Assembly (NCBI GenBank): GCA_002256985.1
Contig: NCGO01000006.1
Location: 1 to 64,000, forward strand
Length of the DNA: 64,000 bases
Source of the DNA: Novosphingobium sp. 28-62-57
GTDB taxonomy: Bacteria > Pseudomonadota > Alphaproteobacteria > Sphingomonadales > Sphingomonadaceae
Direction: 5' to 3'
Shown here: one piece after another, positions 19,120 to 28,360 of the stretch
How positions within the stretch are numbered: the first letter of the stretch is position 1
Layout: each line of letters starts with the position of its first letter
Position numbers and translations under genes: made by a program
Notes under the pieces: generated by a model
Database searches by the model: none
Told to the model about the DNA's origin: nothing
Seen by the model: only the letters and a program-made list of their open reading frames with translations

Positions 19120-20331
19120 ATGGCCTCTACTTCGACCGAAACCGCAACATTCAGCCCGATCACGCTGACTCCGCCCGATCCGGTGCCGGTCGTCGCGCCT
19201 GCGCAAGCCGCTGGATTGGTGCCCGTTTCCGAAGAAAACCGCAGCAAGCTTGAGGCCAAGGTCGATGCTTTTGTGGCCGATCTGATTGCCGTGGATGCGC
19301 AAAGCCCCGAATTCGGCAAGAAGGTCGATCAACTGACCAACATGGGGCGCAAGGAAATTGCCCAGGCCGCCGGCATGGCCAACCGTTTCCTCGACCGGCC
19401 CATCCGCGCAATGGACAAGGACGGCGGCGTTGGCGCTGATCTGGCCGAACTGCGCCGCACGGTGGAAGATCTTGATCCGGGCAAGCAGGGCAAGCTGTCC
19501 ACCGGCCGCAAGATTCTGGGCATCATCCCCTTCGGCAACAGCGTGAAGAAGTATTTCGACGGCTATGTCTCGGCCCAAGGCCATATCAAGGCGATCCTTG
19601 ACCGGCTGGCATCGGGCAAGGACGAGCTGCTGATGGACAATGCCGCCATCGATGTGGAACGCGGCAAGCTGTGGGAGGCGATGGGCAATCTGGAACAGAT
19701 GATCCACATCTCCAAAACGCTCGACGCCAAGCTGGAAGAAGCCGCCGCCGATCTTGACGCCACCGATCCGGCCAAGGCCAAGGCCGTGCGCGAGAGTGCG
19801 CTGTTCTACACCCGCCAGCGCACACAAGACTTGCTCACGCAGATGGCCGTCACGGTGCAGGGCTACCTCGCGCTTGATCTGGTGAAGAAAAACAACGTCG
19901 AACTGGTCAAGGGCGTGGACCGCGCCAGCACCACCACCGTGGCCGCATTGCGCACCGCCGTCACCGTGGCGCAAGCGATGACCAACCAGCGGCTGGTGCT
20001 GCAACAGATCACCGCATTGAACACCACGACCGCGAACATGATCGATTCCACCGGCAAGTTGCTGCGCGAACAGACCGGCAAGATCCACGAAATGGCGGTT
20101 TCCAGCACGATCCCGCTCGAAACGCTGCAGCGCGCGTTCCAGAACATCTACGACACGATGGACACGATCGACACCTTCAAGCTGAAGGCATTGGATTCGA
20201 TGAAGCAGACGGTGAACACGCTGTCGGGCGAGGTCGAAAAGTCCAAAGGCTATATCGCCCGGGCCGAAGGTGCAGCGCAGGCAAAGTTGGCCGGGCCGGA
20301 AACCTCGCCGCTGCTGACGCTGGAGGGCTGA
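19120..20331 (+). CDS. TelA/toxic anion resistance family protein
   Basis: A 403-residue mostly helical cytoplasmic protein of the TelA family, originally linked to tellurite resistance and now more generally to envelope stress. The N-terminus is Pro-rich (PITLTPPDPVPVV). The core includes FLDRPIRAM, GRKILGIIPFGN and KYFDGYVSAQGHI, characteristic of the family, followed by long heptad-like helices. The next gene encodes an XpaC-like membrane protein 7 nt downstream, the same pairing as xpaC-yceH in Bacillus, supporting a joint function. Confidence 0.88.
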   Translation: MASTSTETATFSPITLTPPDPVPVVAPAQAAGLVPVSEENRSKLEAKVDAFVADLIAVDAQSPEFGKKVDQLTNMGRKEIAQAAGMANRFLDRPIRAMDKDGGVGADLAELRRTVEDLDPGKQGKLSTGRKILGIIPFGNSVKKYFDGYVSAQGHIKAILDRLASGKDELLMDNAAIDVERGKLWEAMGNLEQMIHISKTLDAKLEEAAADLDATDPAKAKAVRESALFYTRQRTQDLLTQMAVTVQGYLALDLVKKNNVELVKGVDRASTTTVAALRTAVTVAQAMTNQRLVLQQITALNTTTANMIDSTGKLLREQTGKIHEMAVSSTIPLETLQRAFQNIYDTMDTIDTFKLKALDSMKQTVNTLSGEVEKSKGYIARAEGAAQAKLAGPETSPLLTLEG

Positions 20332-20338
20332 GCCCACG

Positions 20339-21094
20339 ATGGCCAATTCCCCGGCACATGAAAGCGAGCGGATTCTTGCCTCAGCGCGCCAGTCGCTGGT
20401 GCGCCAGCAGGCAGGCGGGCGGCGCAGCATTGGCCAGCGCTCCGCCGAACTGAAGCGCCAGCACATCGGCAAGAAAGCCGCGCGCATGGCAATGGCGGTG
20501 GGCGTGCTGCTGGCAGGTGCGATGGTGGCGGGGCTGGTGCTGGATGGTATCGGCTTCACCGGCGTGATGGTGCTGGCGGCCTCGATTGTGGCGGCGCTGT
20601 GGTTTTTCGCCACTTTCCCGAAGATGAAAGTGCCCACACTGGCCGCGCTCAACACCGGCGATGTGCGCACCATGGTGGGCCGCACCGAACTGTGGCTAGA
20701 GGCGCAGCGGCCCGCGCTGCCCGCCCCTGCGGTGCAGCTGGTCGATCAGATCGGCGTGCAGCTTGATGGGCTGGGGCTGCAATTGGAAGGCATCGATCCG
20801 GCTGAACCGGCGGTCGCCGAAGTGCGCAAGCTGGTGGGCGAACATCTGCCCGGCATGGTCGAAAGCTATCGCAAGATCCCCGCACACTTGCGGCGTGAAG
20901 AGCGCGGCGGGCGCAATGCCGATCAGCAGCTGGCCGATGGCCTTGGCAAGATCAGCACCGAGATTGACACGATCACCCGCCAGCTCGCCTCGGGCGATCT
21001 GGATGCGCTGGCCGTGCGCGGGCGCTTTCTGGACTATCGCTATGGGGAAGGGCTAGAGAGCGCGCCACAACTGGAGGCCCCGAAGGTTACGTAG
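20339..21094 (+). CDS. XpaC-like membrane protein
   Basis: A 251-residue protein with two adjacent hydrophobic segments (about 50-90, including AVGVLLAGAMVAGLVLDG) and a long helical cytoplasmic tail ending in DALAVRGRFLDYRYGE, a signature I associate with the XpaC group. XpaC proteins are annotated as 5-bromo-4-chloroindolyl phosphate hydrolases, but a true enzymatic role is unproven. It sits between telA and a PHA-system gene with a direct stop/start junction (TAGATG), so all three are likely one transcript. Confidence 0.75.
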   Translation: MANSPAHESERILASARQSLVRQQAGGRRSIGQRSAELKRQHIGKKAARMAMAVGVLLAGAMVAGLVLDGIGFTGVMVLAASIVAALWFFATFPKMKVPTLAALNTGDVRTMVGRTELWLEAQRPALPAPAVQLVDQIGVQLDGLGLQLEGIDPAEPAVAEVRKLVGEHLPGMVESYRKIPAHLRREERGGRNADQQLADGLGKISTEIDTITRQLASGDLDALAVRGRFLDYRYGEGLESAPQLEAPKVT

Positions 21095-21388
21095 ATGCGC
21101 ATCGCCATTCCCCACTCGCTCGACCGCAACGAAGCGCGCAAGCGCCTGCGCGAAAAAGCCGCGCAGGCTGCGGCAAAGGCCGACGGCATGGCCGAAGTCA
21201 CCACGACCTTCAGCGACGATGACCACATGGTGATGACCGTCAGCGCAATGGGTTACACGCTCGATTGCGGGGTGGAGCTGGCGGAAACGGAGCTGGTGGT
21301 CGAGGTGGATATCCCCGCCAGCCTCGGCTTTGCCAAGCGCATGATCGAAGGCATGATCCGCGAGAAGAGTGGCAAGCTGTTGAGCTGA
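21095..21388 (+). CDS. Polyhydroxyalkanoic acid system family protein
   Basis: A 97-residue protein opening MRIAIPHSLDRNEARKRL, the conserved start of a family found near PHA granule genes. A single alpha/beta domain follows with a strand-rich middle (MVMTVSAMGYTLDCGVEL) and a terminal helix. The biochemical role is unknown. Its start codon follows the XpaC-like stop immediately. No phaC or phasin is nearby, so the PHA link is by family only. Confidence 0.8.
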   Translation: MRIAIPHSLDRNEARKRLREKAAQAAAKADGMAEVTTTFSDDDHMVMTVSAMGYTLDCGVELAETELVVEVDIPASLGFAKRMIEGMIREKSGKLLS

Positions 21389-21400
21389 GCCACTCAACCC

Positions 21401-21466
21401 CCGTTCGTGTCGAGCGAAGTCGAGACACGCAGCGCGGGGTGTCTCGACTTCGCTCGACACGAACGG
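21401..21466. repeat. Palindromic repeat family A, copy 1
   Basis: Perfect 28-bp arms (starting CCGTTCGTGTCGAGCGAAG) around a 10-nt loop, between two convergent gene ends. A second copy with identical arms and a different 15-nt loop lies at 59846-59916. The fold also makes it a plausible bidirectional terminator. Confidence 0.9.
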
Positions 21467-21485
21467 AACTCCGATAAAACTCCCC

Positions 21486-21947
21486 TCAAATCTTTCGCTC
21501 AAGCTCCAGCAACTCCTGCGGCAGCCGCAATGAATTGGCGGCAATCCGCGTTTCCAGCAGCAGGTAAACCAGCGCCACCATCAGCATCGCAATGGCCAGC
21601 GAGAATGTCAGGCCGGTGAAGTTGCCGGTCTTCAGCTCGGTCAACTCGCCAATGAACAACGAGCCGACCGTCACGCCGATGGCGAGGCCTGAAATCACCA
21701 GCAACAGCAGCGCCCGCCCGATCAGGTGGATGCGCCGGTCGACATAGCGCAGCTCGATCACCACCACGTCATGTTCCCGCCCAGTCGTCGTGGCATGCTG
21801 GCCCTGCAGCGTGCGCGATCGGTCCACGATCCGGCCCAGCCGCGTGGTGAGAATGTTCATGATGTTGCCGATGGCCACCAGCACGAAGACGGGGGCCAGT
21901 GCAAGCTGGATGGTCTGGGCGATGACGCCGGTTTGGACGGGGAGCAT
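21486..21947 (-). CDS. DUF2721 membrane protein
   Basis: A 153-residue inner-membrane protein. A first hydrophobic segment includes LALAPVFVLVAIGNIMNIL, followed by the conserved RLGRIVDRSR, and two more segments (LLLLVISGLAIGVTVGSLF and an IAMLMVALVYLLLE stretch) end in an acidic helix. This fits DUF2721, a family of unknown function. The start at MLPVQTG is preceded by GAGGA at good spacing; a longer upstream frame is not supported. Confidence 0.85.
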   Translation of the reverse strand: MLPVQTGVIAQTIQLALAPVFVLVAIGNIMNILTTRLGRIVDRSRTLQGQHATTTGREHDVVVIELRYVDRRIHLIGRALLLLVISGLAIGVTVGSLFIGELTELKTGNFTGLTFSLAIAMLMVALVYLLLETRIAANSLRLPQELLELERKI

Positions 21948-22164
21948 GGTGGTCCTCAGGCTGGGCTGCGCGAAACCTGTGACATGATAAGGGCAACAGG
22001 AGCAAGCAGGATACGTTTGCAGTCTGGTGCTCGGCGGAACCAGTAGATACCCCCCAGCAACAAAAATTCTCGCATAAATGTCAATGCCTTGTGCCTTTTC
22101 AGCCAACCCCCTGCGCTTGCTTTGCCACTTTGAAATACTGCAAATGGCCGCAGGAGGGACCAGT

Positions 22165-23703
22165 TTGACCAATCACACCCATGCAGGGCGCGCCTTCGCG
22201 CTGCTTGCCGCCGCCGCCAGCCTGATCGCATCTGCACAGGCGCTTGCCTCCACGCTGATCACTGGCGCCATCGTCCACGATGGCTCGGGCGCGCCGGGTA
22301 AGCCAGCATCGGTGCGGATCGACAAGGACCGCATCATCGCAGTCGGCACCCTGCGCCCGCGCAAGGGCGAGACGGTGATCCCCGCCGATGGCCTCGTGCT
22401 GGCCCCCGGCTTCATCGATGCGCACAGCCATCATGATCGCGGCGATTATGCCGACCGGTCAATGCCGCTTCTGCTGGCCCAAGGCGTCACCACTATCGTT
22501 ATCGGGCAGGATGGCGATAGCGACGCGCCCACCGCCGAAGTCGCCCGGCGCTTCACCGCGCGCCCTGCTGCGATCAACCTTGCGACCTATACCGGCCACG
22601 GCTTCCTGCGCGACAAGGTGATGGGCGAAAACTACAAGCGCCCGGCCACCCCCGCCGAAGTCACCGCGATGCAGGCGCTGCTGGCTGCAGACCTCAAGGC
22701 CGGGTCGCTGGGCCTCTCGACCGGCCTCGAATATGACCCCGGCATCTATTCCGCCAACGACGAATTGCTCTCCCTTACGCGCACCGCGGCCAAAGGCGGG
22801 GGCCGCTATATCAGCCACATGCGCAACGAGGATGTGACGTTTGATGCCGCGCTCGATGAACTGCTCGACCTTGGCGAAAAGACCGGCATCCCGGTGCAGG
22901 TCTCGCACATAAAGCTCGGCGTGGTTGATCGCTGGGGCACCGCCAAGGCCACGCTGGCCAAGCTTGATGCCGCCCGCGCGCGCGGGATCAAGGTGACGGC
23001 GGACGTCTACCCTTATGAATACTGGCAATCGACGCTGACCGTGTTGTTCCCCAAGCGCGACTATACCGACATCGAAACCGCCCGCTTCGCACTCAGCCAC
23101 CTGACCACGCCCGAAGGCATGCTGCTCGGCTTTTACGCGCCCGATCCCGCGCTGGTCGGCAAGACCATCGCCCAGATCGCGGCGGAACGGAAGGAAGAAC
23201 CCGCGCTCACCTACCTCAAGCTCATTCAGGTGTCCGAAGCCTGGAAAGCCGCCAATCCCAACGGTGGCCGCGCCGAAGCCGTGATCGGCACCGCGATGGA
23301 CCCGCGCGATGTGGCTGATTTCATAGCGTGGGACCACAGCGTGATCTGTTCCGATGGCATGATCGGATCGCGCCACCCGCGCGGGGCAGGGGCCTTTGCC
23401 AAAGTGCTGCGGCTCTATGTGCGCGAACAGCAGCGCCTCACGCTGGCGCAGGCTATCCACAAGATGACCGCGCAGACCGCAGAGCAACTGGGCATCAAGG
23501 GTCGCGGCCTGATCCGCCCCGGCTACAAGGCCGATCTGGTGGTGTTCGATCCCGAAAAGGTGGCGGACCGCGCCACGGTGGAGGATCCCGGCGCCAGCGC
23601 GGTGGGCATGATGATGGTGATGGTCAATGGTCAGGTCGTGGCCGATCAGGGACGGCCTACGGGTGCCTATTCGGGCCAGTTCCTGAAGCGCGGCGTGAAA
23701 TGA
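22165..23703 (+). CDS. Exported D-aminoacylase-family amidohydrolase
   Basis: A 512-residue amidohydrolase predicted to hydrolyse N-acyl-D-amino acids or related amides. The start is taken as TTG at 22165 because AGGAGGG lies 6 nt upstream and it yields a signal peptide ending SAQALAS; in-frame ATGs further upstream have no such site. Zinc ligands appear in FIDAHSHHDRGD, with later His/Asp elements in VSHIKLG and SDGMIGSRHPRG. It overlaps the next gene, a Tat-exported racemase, by ATGA, so D-amino acids released here could be racemised in the periplasm. Confidence 0.85.
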   Translation: MTNHTHAGRAFALLAAAASLIASAQALASTLITGAIVHDGSGAPGKPASVRIDKDRIIAVGTLRPRKGETVIPADGLVLAPGFIDAHSHHDRGDYADRSMPLLLAQGVTTIVIGQDGDSDAPTAEVARRFTARPAAINLATYTGHGFLRDKVMGENYKRPATPAEVTAMQALLAADLKAGSLGLSTGLEYDPGIYSANDELLSLTRTAAKGGGRYISHMRNEDVTFDAALDELLDLGEKTGIPVQVSHIKLGVVDRWGTAKATLAKLDAARARGIKVTADVYPYEYWQSTLTVLFPKRDYTDIETARFALSHLTTPEGMLLGFYAPDPALVGKTIAQIAAERKEEPALTYLKLIQVSEAWKAANPNGGRAEAVIGTAMDPRDVADFIAWDHSVICSDGMIGSRHPRGAGAFAKVLRLYVREQQRLTLAQAIHKMTAQTAEQLGIKGRGLIRPGYKADLVVFDPEKVADRATVEDPGASAVGMMMVMVNGQVVADQGRPTGAYSGQFLKRGVK

Positions 23704-24977
23704 TGCAAAGACGTGGCTTTCTCACCGCCGGAGCTGGCCTTGCCGCTGTGGCTTCGGCCCGCGCGTTGGCCGCACCGGTCCTTTCGGCCAGCAACCACGG
23801 CCTCACGCCGGCCAAAGCGCAGCGCCGCAATGGCTGGATCGAGATCGACGCCGCTGCCTTCGAAGCCAATATCGATGCGGTGCGCGCGTGGACTGGCCCG
23901 ACGCGGTTGTGTGCGGTGATGAAGGCCGATGCCTATGGCAATGGCATCGCGCTGCTGATCCCCTCGATCCTGCGCAAGAAGATCACCGACGTTGCGATCA
24001 CCGCCAACGACGAAGCCCGCGTCGCCCGCGCGCTGGGCTACAAAGGCCGCCTGATCCGCATCCGCACCGCCACGCCCGAGGAAATGGAAGACGCCTTCTC
24101 GCTGCGTGTCGAGGAATCGCTGGGCAATGTGGAAGCGGCGGCTTTGCTCGAAAAGCTGTGGCGCAAACGTTCCCGGCGTGATGCGCTGCCGGTCCATCTG
24201 GCGCTCAATGCAGGCGGCATGTCGCGCAACGGGATCGAGCTTTCGACCGCCTATGGCAAGGCCGATGCCCGCGCCCTGCTGGCGCTCAAAGGCCTGTCGT
24301 TTCGCGGCGCGATGACGCACTACCCCAGCGAAGAGGCCGAAGACATCCTCGGCCAGTTCCGCCGTTATCAGGAAGACGTGGCATGGTTGCAGGGTGAAGG
24401 GCTGAATGCCAACGGCCTGCTGCGCCACACTGCCAACACGTTCGCCGCGCTCAAGCACCCGGAAACCCGGCTCGATATGGTGCGCATCGGCGGCGCAATC
24501 TATGGCGATCCCGGTTCTTACAAGACCGACCGCTTCGTCCAGACAATGACGATCAAATCGCGCGTTGCGGCGGTAAACCACTATCCCGCAGGCCAAACCG
24601 TCAACTATGACCGCACCTACCGGCTGGAGCGCGAAAGCTGGCTGGCCAATATCCCCATCGGCTATTCGGATGGCCTGCGCCGCAGCTTCAGCCACGCCAA
24701 CCGCCCCGAATTCCCCGCTGAAATGCGCAACCAGACGCAAGTCCTGATCCGCGGCCAGCGCTTCCCCGTGGTGGGCCGGGTGACGATGAACACGCTGATG
24801 GTGGATGTGACGGGACTACAGGACAGTCTCCGGCTCGACGATGAAGTCGTGCTGTTCGGCGGGCAGGGGGCGCAGCGCATCACGCAAGCCGAGTTCGAAA
24901 CCAACGGCAGCGCCTATGGCCCGGAAATGCTGGCGGTTCTGGGCGCGACTTTGCCGCGCGTGCTGAAGGGGTCATGA
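23700..24977 (+). CDS. Alanine racemase-fold enzyme with twin-arginine signal
   Basis: A 425-residue PLP enzyme interconverting L- and D-amino acids. The PLP Lys is in CAVMKADAYGNG, and the C-terminal domain holds VGRVTMNTLMVDVT with the catalytic-Tyr region earlier (IPIGYSDGLRR). Unlike housekeeping Alr it starts with a Tat-like leader, QRRGFLTAGAG, ending ARALAAP, so it should fold before export to the periplasm, as for broad-specificity racemases. Two ATGs (23700, 23703) are adjacent. It shares an operon with the D-aminoacylase gene. Confidence 0.88.
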   Translation: MMQRRGFLTAGAGLAAVASARALAAPVLSASNHGLTPAKAQRRNGWIEIDAAAFEANIDAVRAWTGPTRLCAVMKADAYGNGIALLIPSILRKKITDVAITANDEARVARALGYKGRLIRIRTATPEEMEDAFSLRVEESLGNVEAAALLEKLWRKRSRRDALPVHLALNAGGMSRNGIELSTAYGKADARALLALKGLSFRGAMTHYPSEEAEDILGQFRRYQEDVAWLQGEGLNANGLLRHTANTFAALKHPETRLDMVRIGGAIYGDPGSYKTDRFVQTMTIKSRVAAVNHYPAGQTVNYDRTYRLERESWLANIPIGYSDGLRRSFSHANRPEFPAEMRNQTQVLIRGQRFPVVGRVTMNTLMVDVTGLQDSLRLDDEVVLFGGQGAQRITQAEFETNGSAYGPEMLAVLGATLPRVLKGS

Positions 24978-25001
24978 TCGGCAAAACCGACCCATTTTCA
25001 A

Positions 25002-25030
25002 CGTCGCCCCGGATCACGTCCGGGGCGACG
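25002..25030. terminator. Bidirectional hairpin between racemase and copB genes
   Basis: CGTCGCCCCGGA and its exact complement TCCGGGGCGACG enclose TCACG, lying between two convergent gene ends. No long U-run follows. The form resembles common alphaproteobacterial intergenic palindromes. Confidence 0.6.
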
Positions 25031-25069
25031 AAGTGAAGGAGCGGCCAGCGACGTTGCCAACAAGCCCCC

Positions 25070-26002
25070 TCAAAACCACATCCGCAGTCCCACCACCGCG
25101 CTAACCTGCCCGGTTTGCTCCCCATCGGCCCGCGCCAGACGCGCGGTTTCGCCCAACTTGCGCTCCCAATGAACGCCCACGTAGGGCGCAAATTCGCGCG
25201 CAAATTCATAGCGCATCCGGGCGCCCAGCTCGATTTTCTCCAACCCTGCGCCAATGCCCAGTTCCGGCACGTCCTGCGCCGCCGCATCGATTTCCACCGA
25301 AGGCTGCAGGATCAGGCGCTGGCTCAGGCGCATGTCGTGTTCGGCTTCAAGCCGGAAATGCACATCGCCCTTGTTCGAAACAAAGGCATGCGCGCCCACC
25401 TCGAACCAATAGGGGGCTAGGCCCTCAAACCCGATCACACCATAGGTGCGGTCCGGCCCTTCGCCAAAATCCTGCCGCGCGCCCAGTTCGAAATTCCACC
25501 ACGGATCAATCGCATGCCGCCACGCCGCGCGCACTTCGCCGGTTTCCAGCGGTTCGCCGAAAGCCCCTTCGCCCTCGGTCTCGAACGACAGCCGGTCGAT
25601 ATCGCCACCCACCCAGCCCATGACCTGCCAAGCATAGCCGTCCTTGTCATCGCGTGCGCGGTATTCCAACCGGTCGGCGATCAGGGCATTGCCAAAGAAC
25701 GCGCCTTCCTTGTCCAGCGCGGCGCGGGCCTTGGCCATCCGCTGCCGATCCCAAAAGGCATCGGCGGGATGGTCGGTCGGCGCCGGCGGGGGCGGGGCAT
25801 TGCCCACTTCGCTGTCGGGCACAGTCGGCCCCATCACGCTCATATCGTGCCCAGCATGAGGATCGGCCTGCGCTGCGGGCTGCGGCATCTGGTGCGCCGA
25901 ATGGTCCATCTGGCTCATGTCGTGCCCCGCGTGGGGATCGACTTCCTGTGCCATGGCAGGCGCGGCAATCAGCAATGTCGCCGCGCCAAACAACGCCTTC
26001 AC
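25070..26002 (-). CDS. copB: Copper resistance outer-membrane protein CopB
   Basis: A 310-residue outer-membrane protein with signal peptide ending APAMAQ. The mature N-terminus has repeated HAGHDMS and DHSAHQM motifs that can bind Cu, followed by the CopB barrel (RLEYRARDDKDGYAWQ, EAEHDMRLSQRL) ending VGLRMWF. Its start overlaps the copA stop by ATGA, so copA-copB are coupled. It likely sequesters copper or carries it outward. Confidence 0.92.
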   Translation of the reverse strand: MKALFGAATLLIAAPAMAQEVDPHAGHDMSQMDHSAHQMPQPAAQADPHAGHDMSVMGPTVPDSEVGNAPPPPAPTDHPADAFWDRQRMAKARAALDKEGAFFGNALIADRLEYRARDDKDGYAWQVMGWVGGDIDRLSFETEGEGAFGEPLETGEVRAAWRHAIDPWWNFELGARQDFGEGPDRTYGVIGFEGLAPYWFEVGAHAFVSNKGDVHFRLEAEHDMRLSQRLILQPSVEIDAAAQDVPELGIGAGLEKIELGARMRYEFAREFAPYVGVHWERKLGETARLARADGEQTGQVSAVVGLRMWF

Positions 26003-27768
26003 GCTGCACCGCCATCGGCACGTACCGTTACAACGCGCATCATGCCCGCATGCATGTGCAGCAGCATGTGGCAGTGGAACGCCCAGTCGCCTTCGGCATC
26101 GGCGGTCAGATCAAAGCTCGCCTTTCCGCCCGGCAGCACGTTCACGGTATGCTTGCGCGGACGGTTGCCCGGCTCGCCCGTCACCAGTTCGAAGAAATGC
26201 CCATGCAAATGAATGGGATGCGGCATCATCGTGTGGTTGATCAGGTTCACCCGCACCCGCTCGCCCTTGCGGAACGGAATGGGATCGGCCCCGCCCGAAA
26301 TGGTCTGCCCATCGATGGACCACATATAGCGCTCCATGTTCGCGGTCAGATTTACGTCCAACTGTCGTGTCGGAACGCGCGGATCGGGGTTGGGCGCGCG
26401 GGACCGCAGATCGGCATAAGTCAGCACCCGGTGGTCCACATCCTCAAGGCCCGTCGGCCTATCAGCCAGACGGTCAGCAGGCATCGGAGAAATCGTCGCC
26501 ACGCCCGGTCCCGGCTTCACGCCCGGAGCCAGCGATAGGTCGCGCATTTTCATGGAGTGGCCCTCCATGCTCTCGTTGGCAGGCTTGGACAGGTCGATCT
26601 CCCCCCCGCTACCCATATCCATCCCGCTCATATCCATGCCCATATCGCGCATGTTCAGCAGCGGACGCGCGCGGCGGGGCGGGATGGCGCCGGCCATGCC
26701 GATATGCGGGGCAAGGGTGGCGCGCACCATGCCCGACCGGTCAATCGCCTCGGCAATGATCCCGAACGCTGCGTTTTCAGCAGGTTGCACGATCACGTCA
26801 TACGTCTCGGCAATGCCGATCTGGAATTCGTCGGTCTCCACCGGCTGCACATCGCAGCCATCGGCGGCCACCACCGTCATCGGCAGGCCGGGAATGCGCA
26901 CATTGAAATTGGTCATCGATGAGGCATTGATGATCCGCAGCTTCACCCGCTCACCCGCACGGAACAGTGCGGTCCAGTTGGCCAAGCTGTCGTGCCCGTT
27001 GATCACGTAGGAATAGGTCGCGCTGGTCACGTCCGAAATGTCGGTCGCATCCATGCGCATCTTGGCCCACTCCATGCGCTCCTTGAGCGACTGGTCGCGG
27101 CCTTTTGTCAGCCCACCCACGGTCTGGCGCTGCCAATTGTAGTAGCCGCCCATGGTCTTGAGCTTTTTCAGCTGCTTGTGCGGATCGGTCGGACTCCAGT
27201 CCGACAGCACCAGCACATATTCGCGATCAAACGGCGCGGCCGCATCAGGCTCGGCAGGGTCGATCAGGATCGGGCCATAGAGGCCGACAGCTTCCTGCAT
27301 CCCGGAATGCGAATGGTACCAGAACGTGCCCGCATGCAGGATCGGGAATTCATAGGTAAACGTCTCACCCGGATCGATGCCGGGGAAGGACACGCCCGGA
27401 ACCCCATCCATCTGGAACGGCACCAGAAGTCCGTGCCAGTGGATGGAACTCTGTTCTTTCAACGTGTTGGTCACCGCAATCCGCACCCGCTGCCCTTCGC
27501 GCAGGCGGATCAGGGGGGCGGGGATTGAGCCGTTGACAGCGACGGCTGCCGCCGACCTGTCGCCCACGGCAAACTTGGCCGCGCCGATGGTCAAGGCTAT
27601 GTTTTCGCCCGATAAAGTGCCGCCCGCATTGCGGCCCGCCGTCGGCCCTGCATGAGTGGAATGGCCGCCATGGCCCGATTGCGCCCAGGCAGGGAACAGC
27701 GGCGTTGCGGCAAGGGCACCTGCTCCGGTCAGCAGGCCGCGGCGATTGAGAAGAAGCGATTTTTCCAT
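25999..27768 (-). CDS. copA: Periplasmic multicopper oxidase CopA
   Basis: A 589-residue Tat-exported cuprous oxidase (RRGLLTGAGALAATPLF leader). All copper-ligand clusters are visible: HWHGLLV and HSHSG in domain 1, and HPIHLHGHFFE and HCHMLLHMHAGMM in domain 3. A Met-rich insert (MRDMGMDMSGMDMGSG, about residue 373) is typical of CopA and helps bind Cu(I). It oxidises Cu(I) to the less toxic Cu(II) and stores copper in the periplasm. It lies downstream of the ECF sigma gene and is coupled to copB. Confidence 0.95.
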   Translation of the reverse strand: MEKSLLLNRRGLLTGAGALAATPLFPAWAQSGHGGHSTHAGPTAGRNAGGTLSGENIALTIGAAKFAVGDRSAAAVAVNGSIPAPLIRLREGQRVRIAVTNTLKEQSSIHWHGLLVPFQMDGVPGVSFPGIDPGETFTYEFPILHAGTFWYHSHSGMQEAVGLYGPILIDPAEPDAAAPFDREYVLVLSDWSPTDPHKQLKKLKTMGGYYNWQRQTVGGLTKGRDQSLKERMEWAKMRMDATDISDVTSATYSYVINGHDSLANWTALFRAGERVKLRIINASSMTNFNVRIPGLPMTVVAADGCDVQPVETDEFQIGIAETYDVIVQPAENAAFGIIAEAIDRSGMVRATLAPHIGMAGAIPPRRARPLLNMRDMGMDMSGMDMGSGGEIDLSKPANESMEGHSMKMRDLSLAPGVKPGPGVATISPMPADRLADRPTGLEDVDHRVLTYADLRSRAPNPDPRVPTRQLDVNLTANMERYMWSIDGQTISGGADPIPFRKGERVRVNLINHTMMPHPIHLHGHFFELVTGEPGNRPRKHTVNVLPGGKASFDLTADAEGDWAFHCHMLLHMHAGMMRVVTVRADGGAA

Positions 27769-27794
27769 TGCCTGCTGATACGCAGAACGGAGCG

Positions 27795-28358
27795 CTATCC
27801 CTCAAGAATTGCGGACAATTTCTGCCGCGCGCGATAAACTCTTGTTTCTACGGCCTTTTCACTCACACCCAGCACTTGTGCCGCCTCCGCCATGCTCATC
27901 CCTTCCAGACGGCACAGGATCAGCGGGTCTTTCAGATTGGCCGGAAGCGCCGCAACGGCGGCAGAAATGCGATGCAGTTCTCTGGCGGAAATAGCCGATG
28001 ATTCAGGGTCTTGCCCTTCATCAGCCACATCATAGGCATCGTCCAGCGGCTTTGCCATGCGCAGCAACCGCCGCACTGTGCGTCGCCGTCCCCAGTCCCG
28101 ACACTTGTTCAGCGCAATCCGCAGCAGCCACGCGCGGAACGGGCGGGCGGGATCAAACCTGTTCAGCGAAGCGAAGGCGGAGATGAACGCCTCCTGGCAG
28201 AGGTCCAGCGCCTCGCTCTCCTCGCCCACATGATGGCGCGCGACGCGGTAAACGGCCTCGCGGTGGCGCGTCATCAAAGCGCTGTAGGACGGCTGATGCC
28301 CGCCAAGCGCGCGCGCGACCAGTTCGCGGTCATCTGCGGGCGCGGTGGGAGCGGTCAT
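27795..28358 (-). CDS. ECF RNA polymerase sigma factor (CnrH-like)
   Basis: A 187-residue sigma-70 family ECF factor. Region 2 includes YRVARHHVGEESEALDLCQE and region 4 ends EKAVETRVYRARQKL (helix-turn-helix). It is preceded by a CnrX-like sensor and a CnrY-like membrane protein, the cnrYXH order of Cupriavidus metal resistance. It probably drives this operon and copCD through the paired TGAGGGAT-N14-CGTAA sites at 29245-29323. In that system metal binding by CnrX frees the sigma from the anti-sigma CnrY. Confidence 0.85.
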   Translation of the reverse strand: MTAPTAPADDRELVARALGGHQPSYSALMTRHREAVYRVARHHVGEESEALDLCQEAFISAFASLNRFDPARPFRAWLLRIALNKCRDWGRRRTVRRLLRMAKPLDDAYDVADEGQDPESSAISARELHRISAAVAALPANLKDPLILCRLEGMSMAEAAQVLGVSEKAVETRVYRARQKLSAILEG

Positions 28359-28360
28359 CG

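Noticed and set aside
18994-20685. Upstream extension of the SDR frame antisense to telA and the XpaC-like gene
   Set aside because: Only the final 243 residues match the SDR fold. The rest is a shadow of the TelA/XpaC genes.
22459-23487. 342-residue minus-strand frame over the D-aminoacylase gene
   Set aside because: Shadow frame: composition dominated by His/Arg/Gly, no start signal and no homology-like pattern.
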